Shown piece after piece: positions 16,218 to 27,270 of a stretch of 64,000 bases of DNA. How positions within the stretch are numbered: position 1 is the first letter of the stretch; each line of letters begins with the position of its first letter. The notes beneath the pieces are model-generated. The model had not been told where the DNA came from and did not search any database. It saw nothing but the letters and a program-made list of their open reading frames with translations. The position numbers were made by a program, and so were the translations under genes. The DNA lies in contig CANLRN010000014.1 in assembly GCA_947493495.1 (NCBI GenBank), positions 1 to 64,000 on the forward strand, written 5' to 3'. The DNA comes from an uncultured Aquimarina sp. Lineage in GTDB: Bacteria; Bacteroidota; Bacteroidia; Flavobacteriales; Flavobacteriaceae.

Positions 16218-16721
16218 ATGAAAAAAATAATAGTCCTAGTCCTTTTATTTCCTATATTATGTCTTGCACAACTTAATACTCCAGAAAAAGAAATTGATCA
16301 GTTACTAAACCAATGGCATCAAGCTGCATCAGATGCTGCATTTGACACCTATTTTGGTCTGATGACCAGTGATGCAATTTTTATTGGTACTGATGCAACA
16401 GAAAATTGGGATTTAGAAGTATTTAAAGCATTTTCTAAACCTTATTTTGATAAAGGAAAAGCATGGAGTTTCAAAACACTTGAAAGAAATATATTTACCC
16501 AAACTGTCCCTAATATTGGCTGGTTTGATGAATTATTAGATACTCAAATGGGTATTTGTAGAGGCAGTGGTGTTGTAGAAAAAACCGATCAAGGGTGGAA
16601 AATAAAGCATTATGTATTATCCATAGCTATTCCTAATGAAAATGTGAAAGACATTACTAAAGTAAAAGCGGTTTTTGATGCTGATTTAATGGCTAAATTA
16701 CGTCGTAATACCAAAAACTAA
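16218..16721 (+). CDS. Secreted NTF2/SnoaL-like protein (DUF4440 type)
   Basis: 167 residues with a cleavable signal peptide (IIVLVLLFPILCLAQL). The mature part starts EKEIDQLLNQWHQAASDAAFDTYF and contains SDAIFIGTDATENW and a late W-K-I-K-H-Y strand, the normal cone-shaped NTF2-like pattern of DUF4440 proteins. Function unknown; likely periplasmic. Convergent with the TonB receptor gene. Confidence 0.75.
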   Translation: MKKIIVLVLLFPILCLAQLNTPEKEIDQLLNQWHQAASDAAFDTYFGLMTSDAIFIGTDATENWDLEVFKAFSKPYFDKGKAWSFKTLERNIFTQTVPNIGWFDELLDTQMGICRGSGVVEKTDQGWKIKHYVLSIAIPNENVKDITKVKAVFDADLMAKLRRNTKN

Positions 16722-16743
16722 AATACGATTCTAAAAAAATAGT

Positions 16744-19152
16744 CTATAGCGTATATTTTAATGATAAAATAAGATTTCGGCCAGCAGCAGCAATACCAGA
16801 AGCATAAGGTCGATAACGCTGATCTGTTATATTTTCTATGGCTAATGTCGCCTGTACATTTTTAGTGAATTGATACCTTGATCGTAGATTCAATGTGTAC
16901 CAAGATGGTGAATAGGGGTTTCCATTTTCATCTTTTGCGTACAAAAAACCATTGTTTTGCTGTGAAGGCGCTAAATCTTCGAAATCAAATTTTCCATTAT
17001 AAATGGCAAAAGCATCTATCAGCCATTTATCAGTACTATACTTTATATGTGTATTACCAAACTGCGGTGCCACATGTCTAGAAGGAGAAACCAAACCGTT
17101 ATCCAACTCCTCTTTTCCTCCAGTAAATGTATATTGCGATGAGAAATTAAAATTTCTTGCAAAATCATATGTAATTCCAGCCTCAAAACCATAAATCTGA
17201 GCATTGGCTGCATTCTGTATCGCCTGGACATTACTTGGTTCACCTCCAAAATCAATAACTGTTTCTCCATCTAAGCTAAAATCCCTTCGGACCAACGCAT
17301 TGTCTAATTGCGTGTAATATGTGGCTAGATCAATTTTAAAGTTTTTGGTTAGATTTGCTGTTACTCCCAATTCTCCGTTATAAGCATATTCGGGTTCCAG
17401 ATCAGGATTAGGAACTACTACTGACCCTGGTTCTGAATCAAAAATTTTACCTACATCATCTATATTAGGAGCTCTAAAAGCAGTAGAAAAGTTTAATTTC
17501 CATTGTAGGATATCATTAGGCAACCAATTAAAGCCAGCTGTTCCTGTAACAGCTTCTGTATCTATGTTGGCTTCGGTAAAAGGAAAATCAAAAAACTGAT
17601 CTTCAAATTCTGAAAACAGAATAATTCTATTATACCGCAAACCTCCTTGAAACCTCAATTTTTCACTTAAGTTAGTTTTAATACTAGCATAAGCTGCAAT
17701 AGATTGCCAGGTGGCACCATCAGGATATCGAGACGGTGCTTCACTAATACTATCAATTACTATATCACGATTAGATCCTATAGAGCCCACTTGATTTAAA
17801 ATATATTCTAACCCATAATATAGTGTAGTTTTTTCTTTGAATTTTTTCTCAAAATCAATATTAGCAGAATAGGCATCCAAATTTTCTTCTGTTCTTGAAA
17901 AAATAGTACTATTAAAATCTCTGTCGTTTCTACTTTCTTGAAAATTTTGATAGGCAAGCGTTAGTTTCATTTTATCATAGAAGTCATTCTTCCATTTATT
18001 AGTAAGCTGCACATTACCCATTAACCATTTCTGAGGGCCATAAAACCATTCTGCAGAGGTTAAATTTCCATCAGTTCTCCTAATCAGACGATCATATCTG
18101 GGATAATCTGAAGATGCTGTGTATATAAAACCTGCATCAAAATCCCAATATTCATTGGGGGCATAATGTACTTTTTGTAGAAAATTAAACTGATTGTATC
18201 CTGTAAAAACTTGTGTCTCTGGATCTTCATTTTGCACTACAGTATCTACTCCATTTATAGTCTGCACATATTCATTACGCAAGTAATCATCTGGTCCGTG
18301 ACTTCCCATTTTTAGATCCTCAAAATCTGTGTAACTGACACTTGTAAGAAAAGCCCATTGTTCTAATCCGATATTAAAATCTACGTGAGCTGTTTTTTCA
18401 TTACTGGCAGTTGCATATCGTACTATAGCACTACCATTAATCTTATCTTTACCATTAATAGCGACTTTGGGCTGTGCCGTATAAAAATTCATTACTCCTC
18501 CAATAGCATCACTCCCATAAACTACGGATCCAGGGCCTAATATTACCTCTGTTCTATCTATTGTAAAAGGGTCTACAGAAATCACATTTTGTACATTTCC
18601 TCCTCTAAATATAGCAGTATTCATCCGCACTCCATCTACTGTGAGTAATAAACGATTGGTAGAGAAGCCTCTGATAATAGGACTTCCTCCCCCTAATTGA
18701 CTTTTTTGTATAAATACCTGACCACTACTCTGTAATAAGTCTGCAGAAGTTTGCGGCGTAGCCAATGCTATTTCATCGGATGTAATACTTACAATTTTTT
18801 GTGGAATATCTTTTTTATCTTGTTCCCATTTTGATACAGATATTAAGACCTCTGATAATTGATTCTCATCTACCTGAAGATATACTACCTTTTTCCTCTT
18901 TATTATTTTTGATTTTATAAGACTCTTAGTGATATGAGAAATATGCTCAAAATACAATACTTCATTAATATCAAATTCTGAAATATCTGCAAATCCATCA
19001 AAATCAGTAGATGTGATTTTCTCTTTAGATTTAGTGTAGATAGCAACATCAGGAATCGGTTTGCTATTAGCACTACTAAGAACAGTTATCTTTTGAGCAA
19101 TACTAGTAGAAGTAAAAAAAAAGGTGAATAAAATAATTATGAGTAAACGCAT
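16744..19152 (-). CDS. TonB-dependent outer-membrane receptor
   Basis: 802 residues: signal peptide, a carboxypeptidase-regulatory-like N-terminal domain (~20-105), the plug with SADLLQSSGQVFIQKSQLGG and IIRGFSTNRLLLTVDGVRMN and GSDAIGGVMNFYT, then a beta-barrel ending in an aromatic-rich strand (GRNLILSLKYTL). The short plug signatures and the asymmetric VRMNTAIFRGGN stretch are like haem/haemoglobin-type receptors, but the ligand is not determined. Starts three bases after recO, hence co-transcribed with porZ-recO. Confidence 0.9.
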   Translation of the reverse strand: MRLLIIILFTFFFTSTSIAQKITVLSSANSKPIPDVAIYTKSKEKITSTDFDGFADISEFDINEVLYFEHISHITKSLIKSKIIKRKKVVYLQVDENQLSEVLISVSKWEQDKKDIPQKIVSITSDEIALATPQTSADLLQSSGQVFIQKSQLGGGSPIIRGFSTNRLLLTVDGVRMNTAIFRGGNVQNVISVDPFTIDRTEVILGPGSVVYGSDAIGGVMNFYTAQPKVAINGKDKINGSAIVRYATASNEKTAHVDFNIGLEQWAFLTSVSYTDFEDLKMGSHGPDDYLRNEYVQTINGVDTVVQNEDPETQVFTGYNQFNFLQKVHYAPNEYWDFDAGFIYTASSDYPRYDRLIRRTDGNLTSAEWFYGPQKWLMGNVQLTNKWKNDFYDKMKLTLAYQNFQESRNDRDFNSTIFSRTEENLDAYSANIDFEKKFKEKTTLYYGLEYILNQVGSIGSNRDIVIDSISEAPSRYPDGATWQSIAAYASIKTNLSEKLRFQGGLRYNRIILFSEFEDQFFDFPFTEANIDTEAVTGTAGFNWLPNDILQWKLNFSTAFRAPNIDDVGKIFDSEPGSVVVPNPDLEPEYAYNGELGVTANLTKNFKIDLATYYTQLDNALVRRDFSLDGETVIDFGGEPSNVQAIQNAANAQIYGFEAGITYDFARNFNFSSQYTFTGGKEELDNGLVSPSRHVAPQFGNTHIKYSTDKWLIDAFAIYNGKFDFEDLAPSQQNNGFLYAKDENGNPYSPSWYTLNLRSRYQFTKNVQATLAIENITDQRYRPYASGIAAAGRNLILSLKYTL

Positions 19153-19155
19153 TAC

Positions 19156-19875
19156 TTAATTAAAAATTTCATTTAAAACCGATAGTGATTTTGGCTTCTT
19201 AAAACCGTGCAAATGTAGTTCAAAATATACTAATAACAGGTTAACAATATCATTTCTTATGTTTCTGGATATGATGACATCCATACTTTTATCAAATGTC
19301 GTGCCTAAAAATTCTTTGAATTTTTCGACCTGCTCTCCTTGAACACAGTAAACATTAGAATTTATTGATTTAAAGCATCCTTCTTGTAGATCAAAAAAAA
19401 GTTCGGATACTGATGTGATATCTGGATAAAATCCTAAATATTGTGTGAGTTTAATCAAAAAAATAATATGAAAATTCCCACATTTATGATGAGAATCTAG
19501 CCATAACAATGTGGTTTTAATATACTCGAAAAGTTCATCATTAGTTTCTTCTTCTTTTATGGCATTTTTAAGTACTTCTGAAAGAAAAAACACAATCGCA
19601 TTTTTTGTTAAATCTGTATGTAGCGTAGTATATGGATGTAGAATTTTGGCTTCTCTTATACGTTCTAGTGTTCCTTTATTTTTATGATTTGCTTCAATTT
19701 CTAATAAAGTTAATGGTTGAAAAAGAGCAGCTCTTATTTTTCCTCGCTTGGATTTTAGAACTCCTTTTAGCAAATAAGATCGCACCCCACTTGTTTTGGT
19801 CAGTAAAGAGACTATTAAATCATTCTCACTATAGCGTAAAGAATGTAATACTATAGCATGAGATTGGACATTCAT
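19156..19875 (-). CDS. recO: DNA repair protein RecO
   Basis: 239 residues beginning VQSHAIVLHSLRYSENDLIVSLLTKTSG, the N-terminal OB-fold of RecO, followed by KGVLKSKRGKIRAALFQPLTLLEI. Mediates RecA loading with RecF/RecR at gaps. The usual zinc-finger cysteines are not all present (a single C in DLQEGCF), common in Bacteroidota. Its ATG overlaps the porZ stop (TAATG). Confidence 0.9.
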   Translation of the reverse strand: MNVQSHAIVLHSLRYSENDLIVSLLTKTSGVRSYLLKGVLKSKRGKIRAALFQPLTLLEIEANHKNKGTLERIREAKILHPYTTLHTDLTKNAIVFFLSEVLKNAIKEEETNDELFEYIKTTLLWLDSHHKCGNFHIIFLIKLTQYLGFYPDITSVSELFFDLQEGCFKSINSNVYCVQGEQVEKFKEFLGTTFDKSMDVIISRNIRNDIVNLLLVYFELHLHGFKKPKSLSVLNEIFN

Positions 19876-22163
19876 TAACGTATAATCATAAGCTTAGAGA
19901 CAGTAGTATCTGCATTATCCTCTGCTGTTACAAGAATAAGGTATACACCAGAGGCTACTTTATGCCTGCCAAAAGCTGTCGTATTCCATTGAATACTCCC
20001 TCCATCACTGATTTGTTCGTATACTAAGTTTCCTTCTATATCAGTTATTTTCACATTAGCTTTACTGGTTAGTCCTCTAATGGTTACATTACCATTAAAA
20101 CCTGGCTTTACTGGATTGGGAAAGGCTACTACGTTTTCGAGATTTTGTTCTGGGCCAGTTGCTGTGCCTTTGAATTCTAATAGTCCTTGTAGAGTTGCAA
20201 AATAAACAGCTCCTGTACTATCATCCACAGATATATCAATTACATTATTAGTTGGTAATGGCGAATTGTCTTGCGTAAAATGAGCCAATGTTTCTTGTCC
20301 ATCTGGAGAAAAATAAAATACTCCCGATGAGGCAGTTGCTACCCATTTATTATTAGAGCCATCAGCTTCTATATCAGTAACTGTTTGATCAAATAATAAT
20401 TCCTGAGGAACGCCTTCATCATCAGTAATTATAATTTGGCTTGCTTGTGTGTTGTTTTGCTGAAAAACTCCTGCAGTATTAAACAAAACTCTTATTCCTC
20501 TAAATGTACCTATCCACAATTGATTATTACTATCTATTTCTAATGCTAAAACATTATTACTAGGTAAATTAGAACCTTCTGTTTCTCCTATTAATTGAAT
20601 GAGTCTTCCTGTATCTCCATTGTATCCTATTACCCCAGAGGACCACCCTCCAAAAAAAACATTGCCATTTGCATCTAATACAGTATCAGAAAATCCTAAG
20701 TTCCTTAGAGGATCTGAAATAAATGAAGATAAATCAACATCCAGAGTCTGGGTAGATCCTGGCGTAAAACGCTTTAATCCATTATCTACTCTAGCATTGG
20801 TAATCCATAAATTTCCTTCATTATCGAATACAGAGCCATTAAGAAATATAAATCTACTATCATCCGGTAAAAATGTATCAAATCCACTATTAGTGTCATT
20901 AAATAAATTTGTAACCACGTTATTATTTATCTCTAACAACCCACTATTCAAACTACTTATAAAAACCTGTTCTTCATTATTAGGGTTAATAGTTATATGT
21001 GATAATGCAGTTGCTCCTAATACATCATCGCTAGAAATATTAAGCCACCCCTCTGGAGTAAGCTTACTGATTCCTCGATTTCTCATAGGAAAAGGAAAAG
21101 GATTATAATTAACATCATATTCTCCAAAGACTGTCCATAAATTACCATTATTAGCCTCGATACCAAATACTCTATTGAGTAACGGACCATCTGGACTAAT
21201 CGAATTTCTAGTATCAAGAGTAGTATTTTCTATCTCTAATAAACCTCTGGTCGTTGTGGCCAAATATAATTTATCTCCTAGCACCAGTGAAGCATTGGCA
21301 ATAAAAACATCATCTACAGTGCTTATTATAGATTGTACTTCTTGTAGGTTCGTATCATATACCACAGATCCTTCTGTAACAGTTAAGACAAGATTTTCAG
21401 AAGTACTTGATATTGCCTTAATTCTCGAAGGTGCTGTAATTAATGTAGTGAGTGTACCACTATCAAACCTTCTGATAAGGTCATTATTTTGTAAAACTAA
21501 TAATTCATTATTAAAAACAGTAATCCCTCTAAAATTACCTGTAGCAACTGTAGCCCACTCATTAAAATCTACTAAGTTAGGATTATTGACAGCAGCTGAT
21601 AACAGTCCATTTTGCGAATCACTAGTAGCATATATTGTATCGTTAAAAACTACAATACCTGTAATATTTATCTGACTCCCTCCAGTACCTACAAAAAAAG
21701 TATCTCCAAACTCTATCCGTTCTAAATTAAATTCTACGATACCAAATTGTGTAGAGATATATACCTTATCTTCATACTCGAAGAAATCATTTATTCTTTT
21801 TTGGGTTGGAGGAATCGTAGGTTTTTCTACAATATCAATAAAGGTTCTTACCTGATCATCTACTAGTAGTTCTAACAATCCATTTTCATATCCTATTAAT
21901 GTAATATCATATGTATCACTATGGTATACTGTAGCTATAGATTCTCCTGATAATCCATTAATTGTAGAAAATGTTTCGGTAGTTCTATCCTCTGTATTAT
22001 AAACAAAAATGGAATTTGCCGAAGCTGCATATATAATCCCATTAGTTGTGTAAATATCATTGACATTAAAATAAGAATAGTGGCCTGTCCACTGATTTGA
22101 AAAATTCTGTGAAAAGATACTTAATGGAAAAGCTATAAATAGTAGATATTTACAATATTGCAT
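19875..22163 (-). CDS. porZ: Type IX secretion system protein PorZ
   Basis: 762 residues: signal peptide, beta-propeller repeats throughout (two-component-regulator type propeller blades: TNGIIYAASANSIFVYNT, NQLWIGTFRGIRVLF, GAVYFATLQGLLEF), and a C-terminal Ig-like domain of T9SS sorting type (VVAFPNPVKPGFNGNVTIRG ... ASGVYLILVTAED). This layout and the opening NQWTGHYSYFNVNDI are those of PorZ, part of the attachment complex that links A-LPS or other surface anchors to secreted cargo. Next to recO as often in Flavobacteriia. Confidence 0.87.
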   Translation of the reverse strand: MQYCKYLLFIAFPLSIFSQNFSNQWTGHYSYFNVNDIYTTNGIIYAASANSIFVYNTEDRTTETFSTINGLSGESIATVYHSDTYDITLIGYENGLLELLVDDQVRTFIDIVEKPTIPPTQKRINDFFEYEDKVYISTQFGIVEFNLERIEFGDTFFVGTGGSQINITGIVVFNDTIYATSDSQNGLLSAAVNNPNLVDFNEWATVATGNFRGITVFNNELLVLQNNDLIRRFDSGTLTTLITAPSRIKAISSTSENLVLTVTEGSVVYDTNLQEVQSIISTVDDVFIANASLVLGDKLYLATTTRGLLEIENTTLDTRNSISPDGPLLNRVFGIEANNGNLWTVFGEYDVNYNPFPFPMRNRGISKLTPEGWLNISSDDVLGATALSHITINPNNEEQVFISSLNSGLLEINNNVVTNLFNDTNSGFDTFLPDDSRFIFLNGSVFDNEGNLWITNARVDNGLKRFTPGSTQTLDVDLSSFISDPLRNLGFSDTVLDANGNVFFGGWSSGVIGYNGDTGRLIQLIGETEGSNLPSNNVLALEIDSNNQLWIGTFRGIRVLFNTAGVFQQNNTQASQIIITDDEGVPQELLFDQTVTDIEADGSNNKWVATASSGVFYFSPDGQETLAHFTQDNSPLPTNNVIDISVDDSTGAVYFATLQGLLEFKGTATGPEQNLENVVAFPNPVKPGFNGNVTIRGLTSKANVKITDIEGNLVYEQISDGGSIQWNTTAFGRHKVASGVYLILVTAEDNADTTVSKLMIIR

Positions 22164-22233
22164 AATTACGATGTCTTTTTCGCTTAGCTAGCTAACACGC
22201 TAAAATAGTAAATATTACTTTTAAATAATGAAA

Positions 22234-22264
22234 AAAGCCGTTCTAATATATCTTTAGAACGGCT
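22234..22264 (-). terminator. Terminator of gdhA
   Basis: Minus strand AGCCGTTCTAAAG / ...TTAGAACGGCT stem (11 bp) followed by TTTTTT, 21 bp beyond the gdhA stop. It separates gdhA from the porZ operon downstream. Confidence 0.88.
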
Positions 22265-22284
22265 ATAAATTTTTATAATCACTA

Positions 22285-23631
<1,347 letters not shown>

Positions 23632-23676
23632 TTAATAGGATTTATAAATTCTTATCAATTTATTATTTTATTATCT

Positions 23677-23704
23677 CAAATATATATTTTTCTTAAAAAA
23701 ACAA
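23677..23704 (-). promoter_or_regulatory. Bacteroidota-type promoter of gdhA
   Basis: Minus strand TTG, 17 nt, TATATTTG: a good match to the -33 TTG and -7 TAnnTTTG elements used by the Bacteroidota primary sigma factor. It would start transcription about 40 nt before the gdhA ATG. Confidence 0.6.
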
Positions 23705-23729
23705 AGTTATTTTTTTCAATTTAATAAAA

Positions 23730-24869
23730 TTATCCTATCGCTTGTTTTAGATCTGCTATTAAATCATCAACATCTTCTATGCCTACACTTAATCGTATCA
23801 ATGCATCTACAACTCCTGTTTTTTCACGTTCTTCTTTGGGAATAGAGGCATGTGTCATACTTGCAGGGTGACCTGCTAAGCTTTCTACTCCTCCTAGAGA
23901 TTCTGCAAGCGTAAAAATCTTGAGGTTTTCTATAATTTTTATGGCACTGTTGTAATCACTCCCTTTGGTAATAAACGAGATCATACCTCCAAAATCATCC
24001 ATCTGCGATTTTGCAATCTGATGATTCGGATGTTCTTCGAACCCTGGCCAGTATACTTTTTCAATTTTAGGATGTGTTTTTAGATACATTGCTATTGCTT
24101 TTCCATTCTCACAATGGCGTTGCATACGTACATGTAATGTTTTGATACCTCTTAATGCTAAGAAGCTATCTTGTGGACCACATACGGCTCCACTTGCATT
24201 CTGTATGAAATATAACCGTTCTGCGATTTTCTCATCTTTTACAATTAAGGCACCCATAACCAAGTCACTATGCCCGCCAATATACTTAGTTGCACTGTGC
24301 ATTACGATGTCAGCTCCAAGATCCAGTGGTCGCTGTAAATAAGGAGTAGCAAAAGTATTATCAACAGCTAATAGTATATTATTCTTTTTTGATATTTCTG
24401 CTATCGCTTTGATATCAATGATATTCATCATGGGATTGGTTGGAGTCTCTACCCAAATCAATTTTGTGTTTTTAGTAATAAAAGTTGCTACTTTATCGGC
24501 ATTTTCCATGCCGATAAAATGAAACTTGATCCCAAAATCTTCAAAAATTTTGGTAAACAAACGATAGGTTCCTCCATACAAATCATTAGTAGAAATTACC
24601 TCATCTCCTGGTTTTAATAGCTTAATCACTGCATCAATCGCTGCCAGACCTGATCCAAAAGCTAATCCATACTTTCCATTTTCTATACTTGCAAAAGCAT
24701 TTTCTAACGCTTTTCTTGTAGGATTGTGTGTTCTGCTGTATTCAAATCCTTTATGCCCTCCCGGTGTGGATTGCGCATAGGTGGATGTTTGATATATTGG
24801 TGGCATTACTGCTCCATATGCAGGATCATGTTCTTGTCCTCCGTGTATTGTTTTTGTATTAAATTTCAT
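23730..24869 (-). CDS. metB: Cystathionine gamma-synthase / gamma-lyase family PLP enzyme
   Basis: 379 residues of the trans-sulfuration Cys/Met metabolism PLP family: FEYSRTHNPTRKALE (phosphate binding), SATKYIGGHSDLVMGALI with the PLP lysine, and SLGGVESLAGHPASMTHASIP near the end. The overall sequence looks most like cystathionine gamma-synthase, making cystathionine from an activated homoserine and cysteine; gamma-lyase activity cannot be excluded from sequence alone. Single gene, opposite in direction to the next. Confidence 0.82.
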   Translation of the reverse strand: MKFNTKTIHGGQEHDPAYGAVMPPIYQTSTYAQSTPGGHKGFEYSRTHNPTRKALENAFASIENGKYGLAFGSGLAAIDAVIKLLKPGDEVISTNDLYGGTYRLFTKIFEDFGIKFHFIGMENADKVATFITKNTKLIWVETPTNPMMNIIDIKAIAEISKKNNILLAVDNTFATPYLQRPLDLGADIVMHSATKYIGGHSDLVMGALIVKDEKIAERLYFIQNASGAVCGPQDSFLALRGIKTLHVRMQRHCENGKAIAMYLKTHPKIEKVYWPGFEEHPNHQIAKSQMDDFGGMISFITKGSDYNSAIKIIENLKIFTLAESLGGVESLAGHPASMTHASIPKEEREKTGVVDALIRLSVGIEDVDDLIADLKQAIG

Positions 24870-25007
24870 TCGCCATTATATTTTTGAAAAGAATAAATTA
24901 ACTTGCCTGTCTTTATGAAGTGTTTTAAACCACTTCTATGTGAAAAAACTAAACAAATGTATGATTTAATTCATACTAATCATATTTTCAATGAATACCT
25001 TTAGTAG

Positions 25008-25787
25008 ATGATTAACACAAAACCTATCTCTAATCTTTCCTTCATAATTATGATAGGGATTTTTATCAGCTTATATAGTTGTCGTAATACCGAAATATTG
25101 ACTTTCGAAAAACAAACAATCGCCATACAAGACTTTATTGATTGTAAAAATACTGATTGTGTTCTTACAGAAATTCTATTACTGCAATCTATAAGCGAAA
25201 CAGATATTGCTAAAAAGATTAATCTTGAAATTGAACAAGCAGCTGCAGCCACATTGCATATTGACGAAAATGAACCCCCAGAAACTATTGAAGAAGCTAT
25301 AAAAAAGTTTAATATATCATATCAAGAAATGAAAAAGGAGTTTCCTGAAGAAATTATTCCTTATGAAGCTAGTATTAATTGTGATCTAAGCTTTCAGAAC
25401 CAGGAGATACTTTCTGTAAGTATAGATTCTTATATTTTTACTGGAGGGGCTCACGGAAGTGAAAATTCTAAATTCATTACTCTAGATCTCAAAATAGGGA
25501 AAGTTATAGACAACAATTCTTTATTTAAAGATTATTCTCAGTTTGTTTCTTTTGCAGAAGATGTTTTTAGGAAAACAAATGATATCCCAAAAAATCAATC
25601 TATTAATAGCACTGGATTCTTTTTTGAAAATGACACATTCTCACTTCCATCCTCTATTGGAATCATGGATAGCAATGTTATTTTATTCTATAATTCTTAT
25701 GAGATTAGCTCTTATGCCGATGGCCCTGTAGAATTAATATTAAATAAAAAAGAAGTTTCTAAATTCTTTCGTATTGATATTTTATAA
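25008..25787 (+). CDS. DUF4163/DUF3298 lipoprotein
   Basis: 259 residues with a lipoprotein signal (IIMIGIFISLYSCRN). The mature protein contains LSVSIDSYIFTGGAHGSENSK, the TGGAH motif of DUF3298 as in RsiV-type anti-sigma lysozyme-binding domains, and NSLFKDYSQF thereafter; a DUF4163-like part precedes it. Periplasm-facing; exact role unknown. Followed by a palindromic repeat element. Confidence 0.72.
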   Translation: MINTKPISNLSFIIMIGIFISLYSCRNTEILTFEKQTIAIQDFIDCKNTDCVLTEILLLQSISETDIAKKINLEIEQAAAATLHIDENEPPETIEEAIKKFNISYQEMKKEFPEEIIPYEASINCDLSFQNQEILSVSIDSYIFTGGAHGSENSKFITLDLKIGKVIDNNSLFKDYSQFVSFAEDVFRKTNDIPKNQSINSTGFFFENDTFSLPSSIGIMDSNVILFYNSYEISSYADGPVELILNKKEVSKFFRIDIL

Positions 25788-25841
25788 GCGCTAAGATATA
25801 TCCTAAACGCACTCTTTATTGAATTGTTAAATAGAGGTTCT

Positions 25842-26017
25842 TTAACCCGCTTTATGCAATAGAAAATTTATTACATCTTGTAGCTACCGCAAATACTAAC
25901 GCTGCACTTCGTTTTTTAATTTCACCATAGCGGTGCTATGCAAAAATTAAGAAAACACTAGTATTTCTTGCATCTACAAGCTTCTTGACAACCTTCTATT
26001 GTATAAAGCGGGTTTAA
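25842..26017. repeat. Palindromic repeat element, family B, copy 1
   Basis: 176-bp imperfect inverted repeat whose ends read TTAACCCGCTTTATGCAATA and, reversed, TTAAACCCGCTTTATACAAT (two mismatches in 20). The two arms continue to match with gaps to the centre (CATAGC/GCTATG). It shares the inner segment AATACTAGTGTTTTCTTAAT with the element at 45673. No ORF. The rest of the gap, 26018-26311, has no recognisable gene. Confidence 0.75.
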
Positions 26018-26311
26018 TATCTATTAGTTCTATTTTCTTTGCAAATTTTTCTGCATTGGTTCTTCTTTGATATCTAATCATCAAGCATTATTAGCAAACT
26101 GTATTCTGTGTCCTAAAATAGAAAAAACTCATTTACAAAGTAATCTGATACAACTACAAACTTATATGGGTTTATTACAAAAAAAGAGCTGTTTTTTAGT
26201 TAGTAATTAATTATTCTTGTAGACGAAAATTATCTTCTAAATTTAATCACGTTTACAAATAAATTTCAAAAAATATACGTACAGCTCAATATTACCATCA
26301 CACACAATCAT

Positions 26312-26357
26312 ATTCCAGAATATAAACTCTGACATTTATATTCTGGAATTTTTTTTA
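26312..26357 (+). terminator. Strong plus-strand terminator
   Basis: Perfect 15-bp stem ATTCCAGAATATAAA / TTTATATTCTGGAAT with an eight-base loop, then eight to nine T. It points right, while the nearest plus-strand gene ends 525 bp earlier. It stops plus-strand transcripts just before the convergent dinB-like gene. Confidence 0.85.
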
Positions 26358-26361
26358 TAGA

Positions 26362-26817
26362 TCATAAAGATTTTTTTAAGGCTAAGATATATCCTAAATG
26401 AATCCCTTCGTGGAAATTATTAAACGCAATCGCATCAGCCAAAGATTGCAATACAAAACCTGTGCTTGTAGGATATTCTTCATATTCTTTAAAAATAGAA
26501 TTTTCTATATCTTTTTCGGTCTGATCAATGGTACCAAATAAAAGTTCTTTTACGTGCGCTACTTCTTCTTTTGTTACAAACCCTTCTGTTTTGGTTCCTT
26601 TACGGTATCTAATTACCATTTTATCATCAGTCATCATTGGCAAACCACTTAGTTTGTATACTAATAATTGTTGTGTCACAACTACATGTGCAATATTCCA
26701 GATCAAATTATTGTTAAACCCGTCTGGCACTTTGTTTAGGTCCTCTAGTGAGTAATTATCTAATATTTTGACCAGTAATTTTCTATTGGTTTTAGTAATC
26801 TCTAATTGATCTTTCAT
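26362..26817 (-). CDS. DinB-family protein
   Basis: 151-residue four-helix protein of the DinB/YfiT fold: NNLIWNIAHVVVTQQLLVYKLSG holds the first conserved His, and AIAFNNFHEGIHLGYILALKK at the end gives the usual H-x-x-x-H pair, forming a putative metal site. Such proteins include thiol-dependent transferases, but most have no assigned reaction. Single gene. Confidence 0.82.
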   Translation of the reverse strand: MKDQLEITKTNRKLLVKILDNYSLEDLNKVPDGFNNNLIWNIAHVVVTQQLLVYKLSGLPMMTDDKMVIRYRKGTKTEGFVTKEEVAHVKELLFGTIDQTEKDIENSIFKEYEEYPTSTGFVLQSLADAIAFNNFHEGIHLGYILALKKSL

Positions 26818-26917
26818 GAGCAGATGATAAATGTTCTTAATTTTTAGCCAAAAATATGAGTTTTAATTGTGAAATGAATTTCCTTTGTGCTGATTTTGAC
26901 ATTTAAACTACTTTTTT

Positions 26918-27268
26918 GTGAAAAAAATATATCACCTATCAACCTGCGATACATGTAAGCGAATTATCAATGAAATAAGTCCTTCTTCTGACTTCATTTT
27001 GCAAGACATTAAAACAGAATCCATAACACCCGAACAGTTAGAAGAAATGAAAACTCTTGCCGGAAACTATGAAGCCCTTTTTAGCAAGAGAGCAAGATTA
27101 TATAAAGAACGTGATCTAAAGAATCAGCAACTAACGGAGAATGATTATAAAGATCTTATTTTAGAACATTATACTTTTCTAAAGCGTCCAGTATTAATTA
27201 GCGAACATCAGATTTTTGTTGGGAACGCAAAAAAAACAGTCGAGGCAGCAAAGGCAGCTATCTACTAA
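26918..27268 (+). CDS. ArsC/Spx-family thioredoxin-fold protein
   Basis: 116 residues from a GTG start, opening KKIYHLSTCDTCKRIINEI with a C-x-x-C at the redox position, and ending FLKRPVLISEHQIFVGNAKK, the Arg-Pro loop of the ArsC family. The second Cys right after the first suggests a Spx/MgsR-like or YffB-like protein rather than true glutaredoxin-linked arsenate reductase. No ars genes nearby. Two bases from the next gene, so co-transcribed. Confidence 0.8.
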   Translation: MKKIYHLSTCDTCKRIINEISPSSDFILQDIKTESITPEQLEEMKTLAGNYEALFSKRARLYKERDLKNQQLTENDYKDLILEHYTFLKRPVLISEHQIFVGNAKKTVEAAKAAIY

Positions 27269-27270
27269 TT

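Noticed and set aside
20599-21108. 169-codon plus-strand ORF inside porZ
   Set aside because: Antisense shadow of porZ, which has a signal peptide, propeller motifs and a sorting domain in the minus frame.
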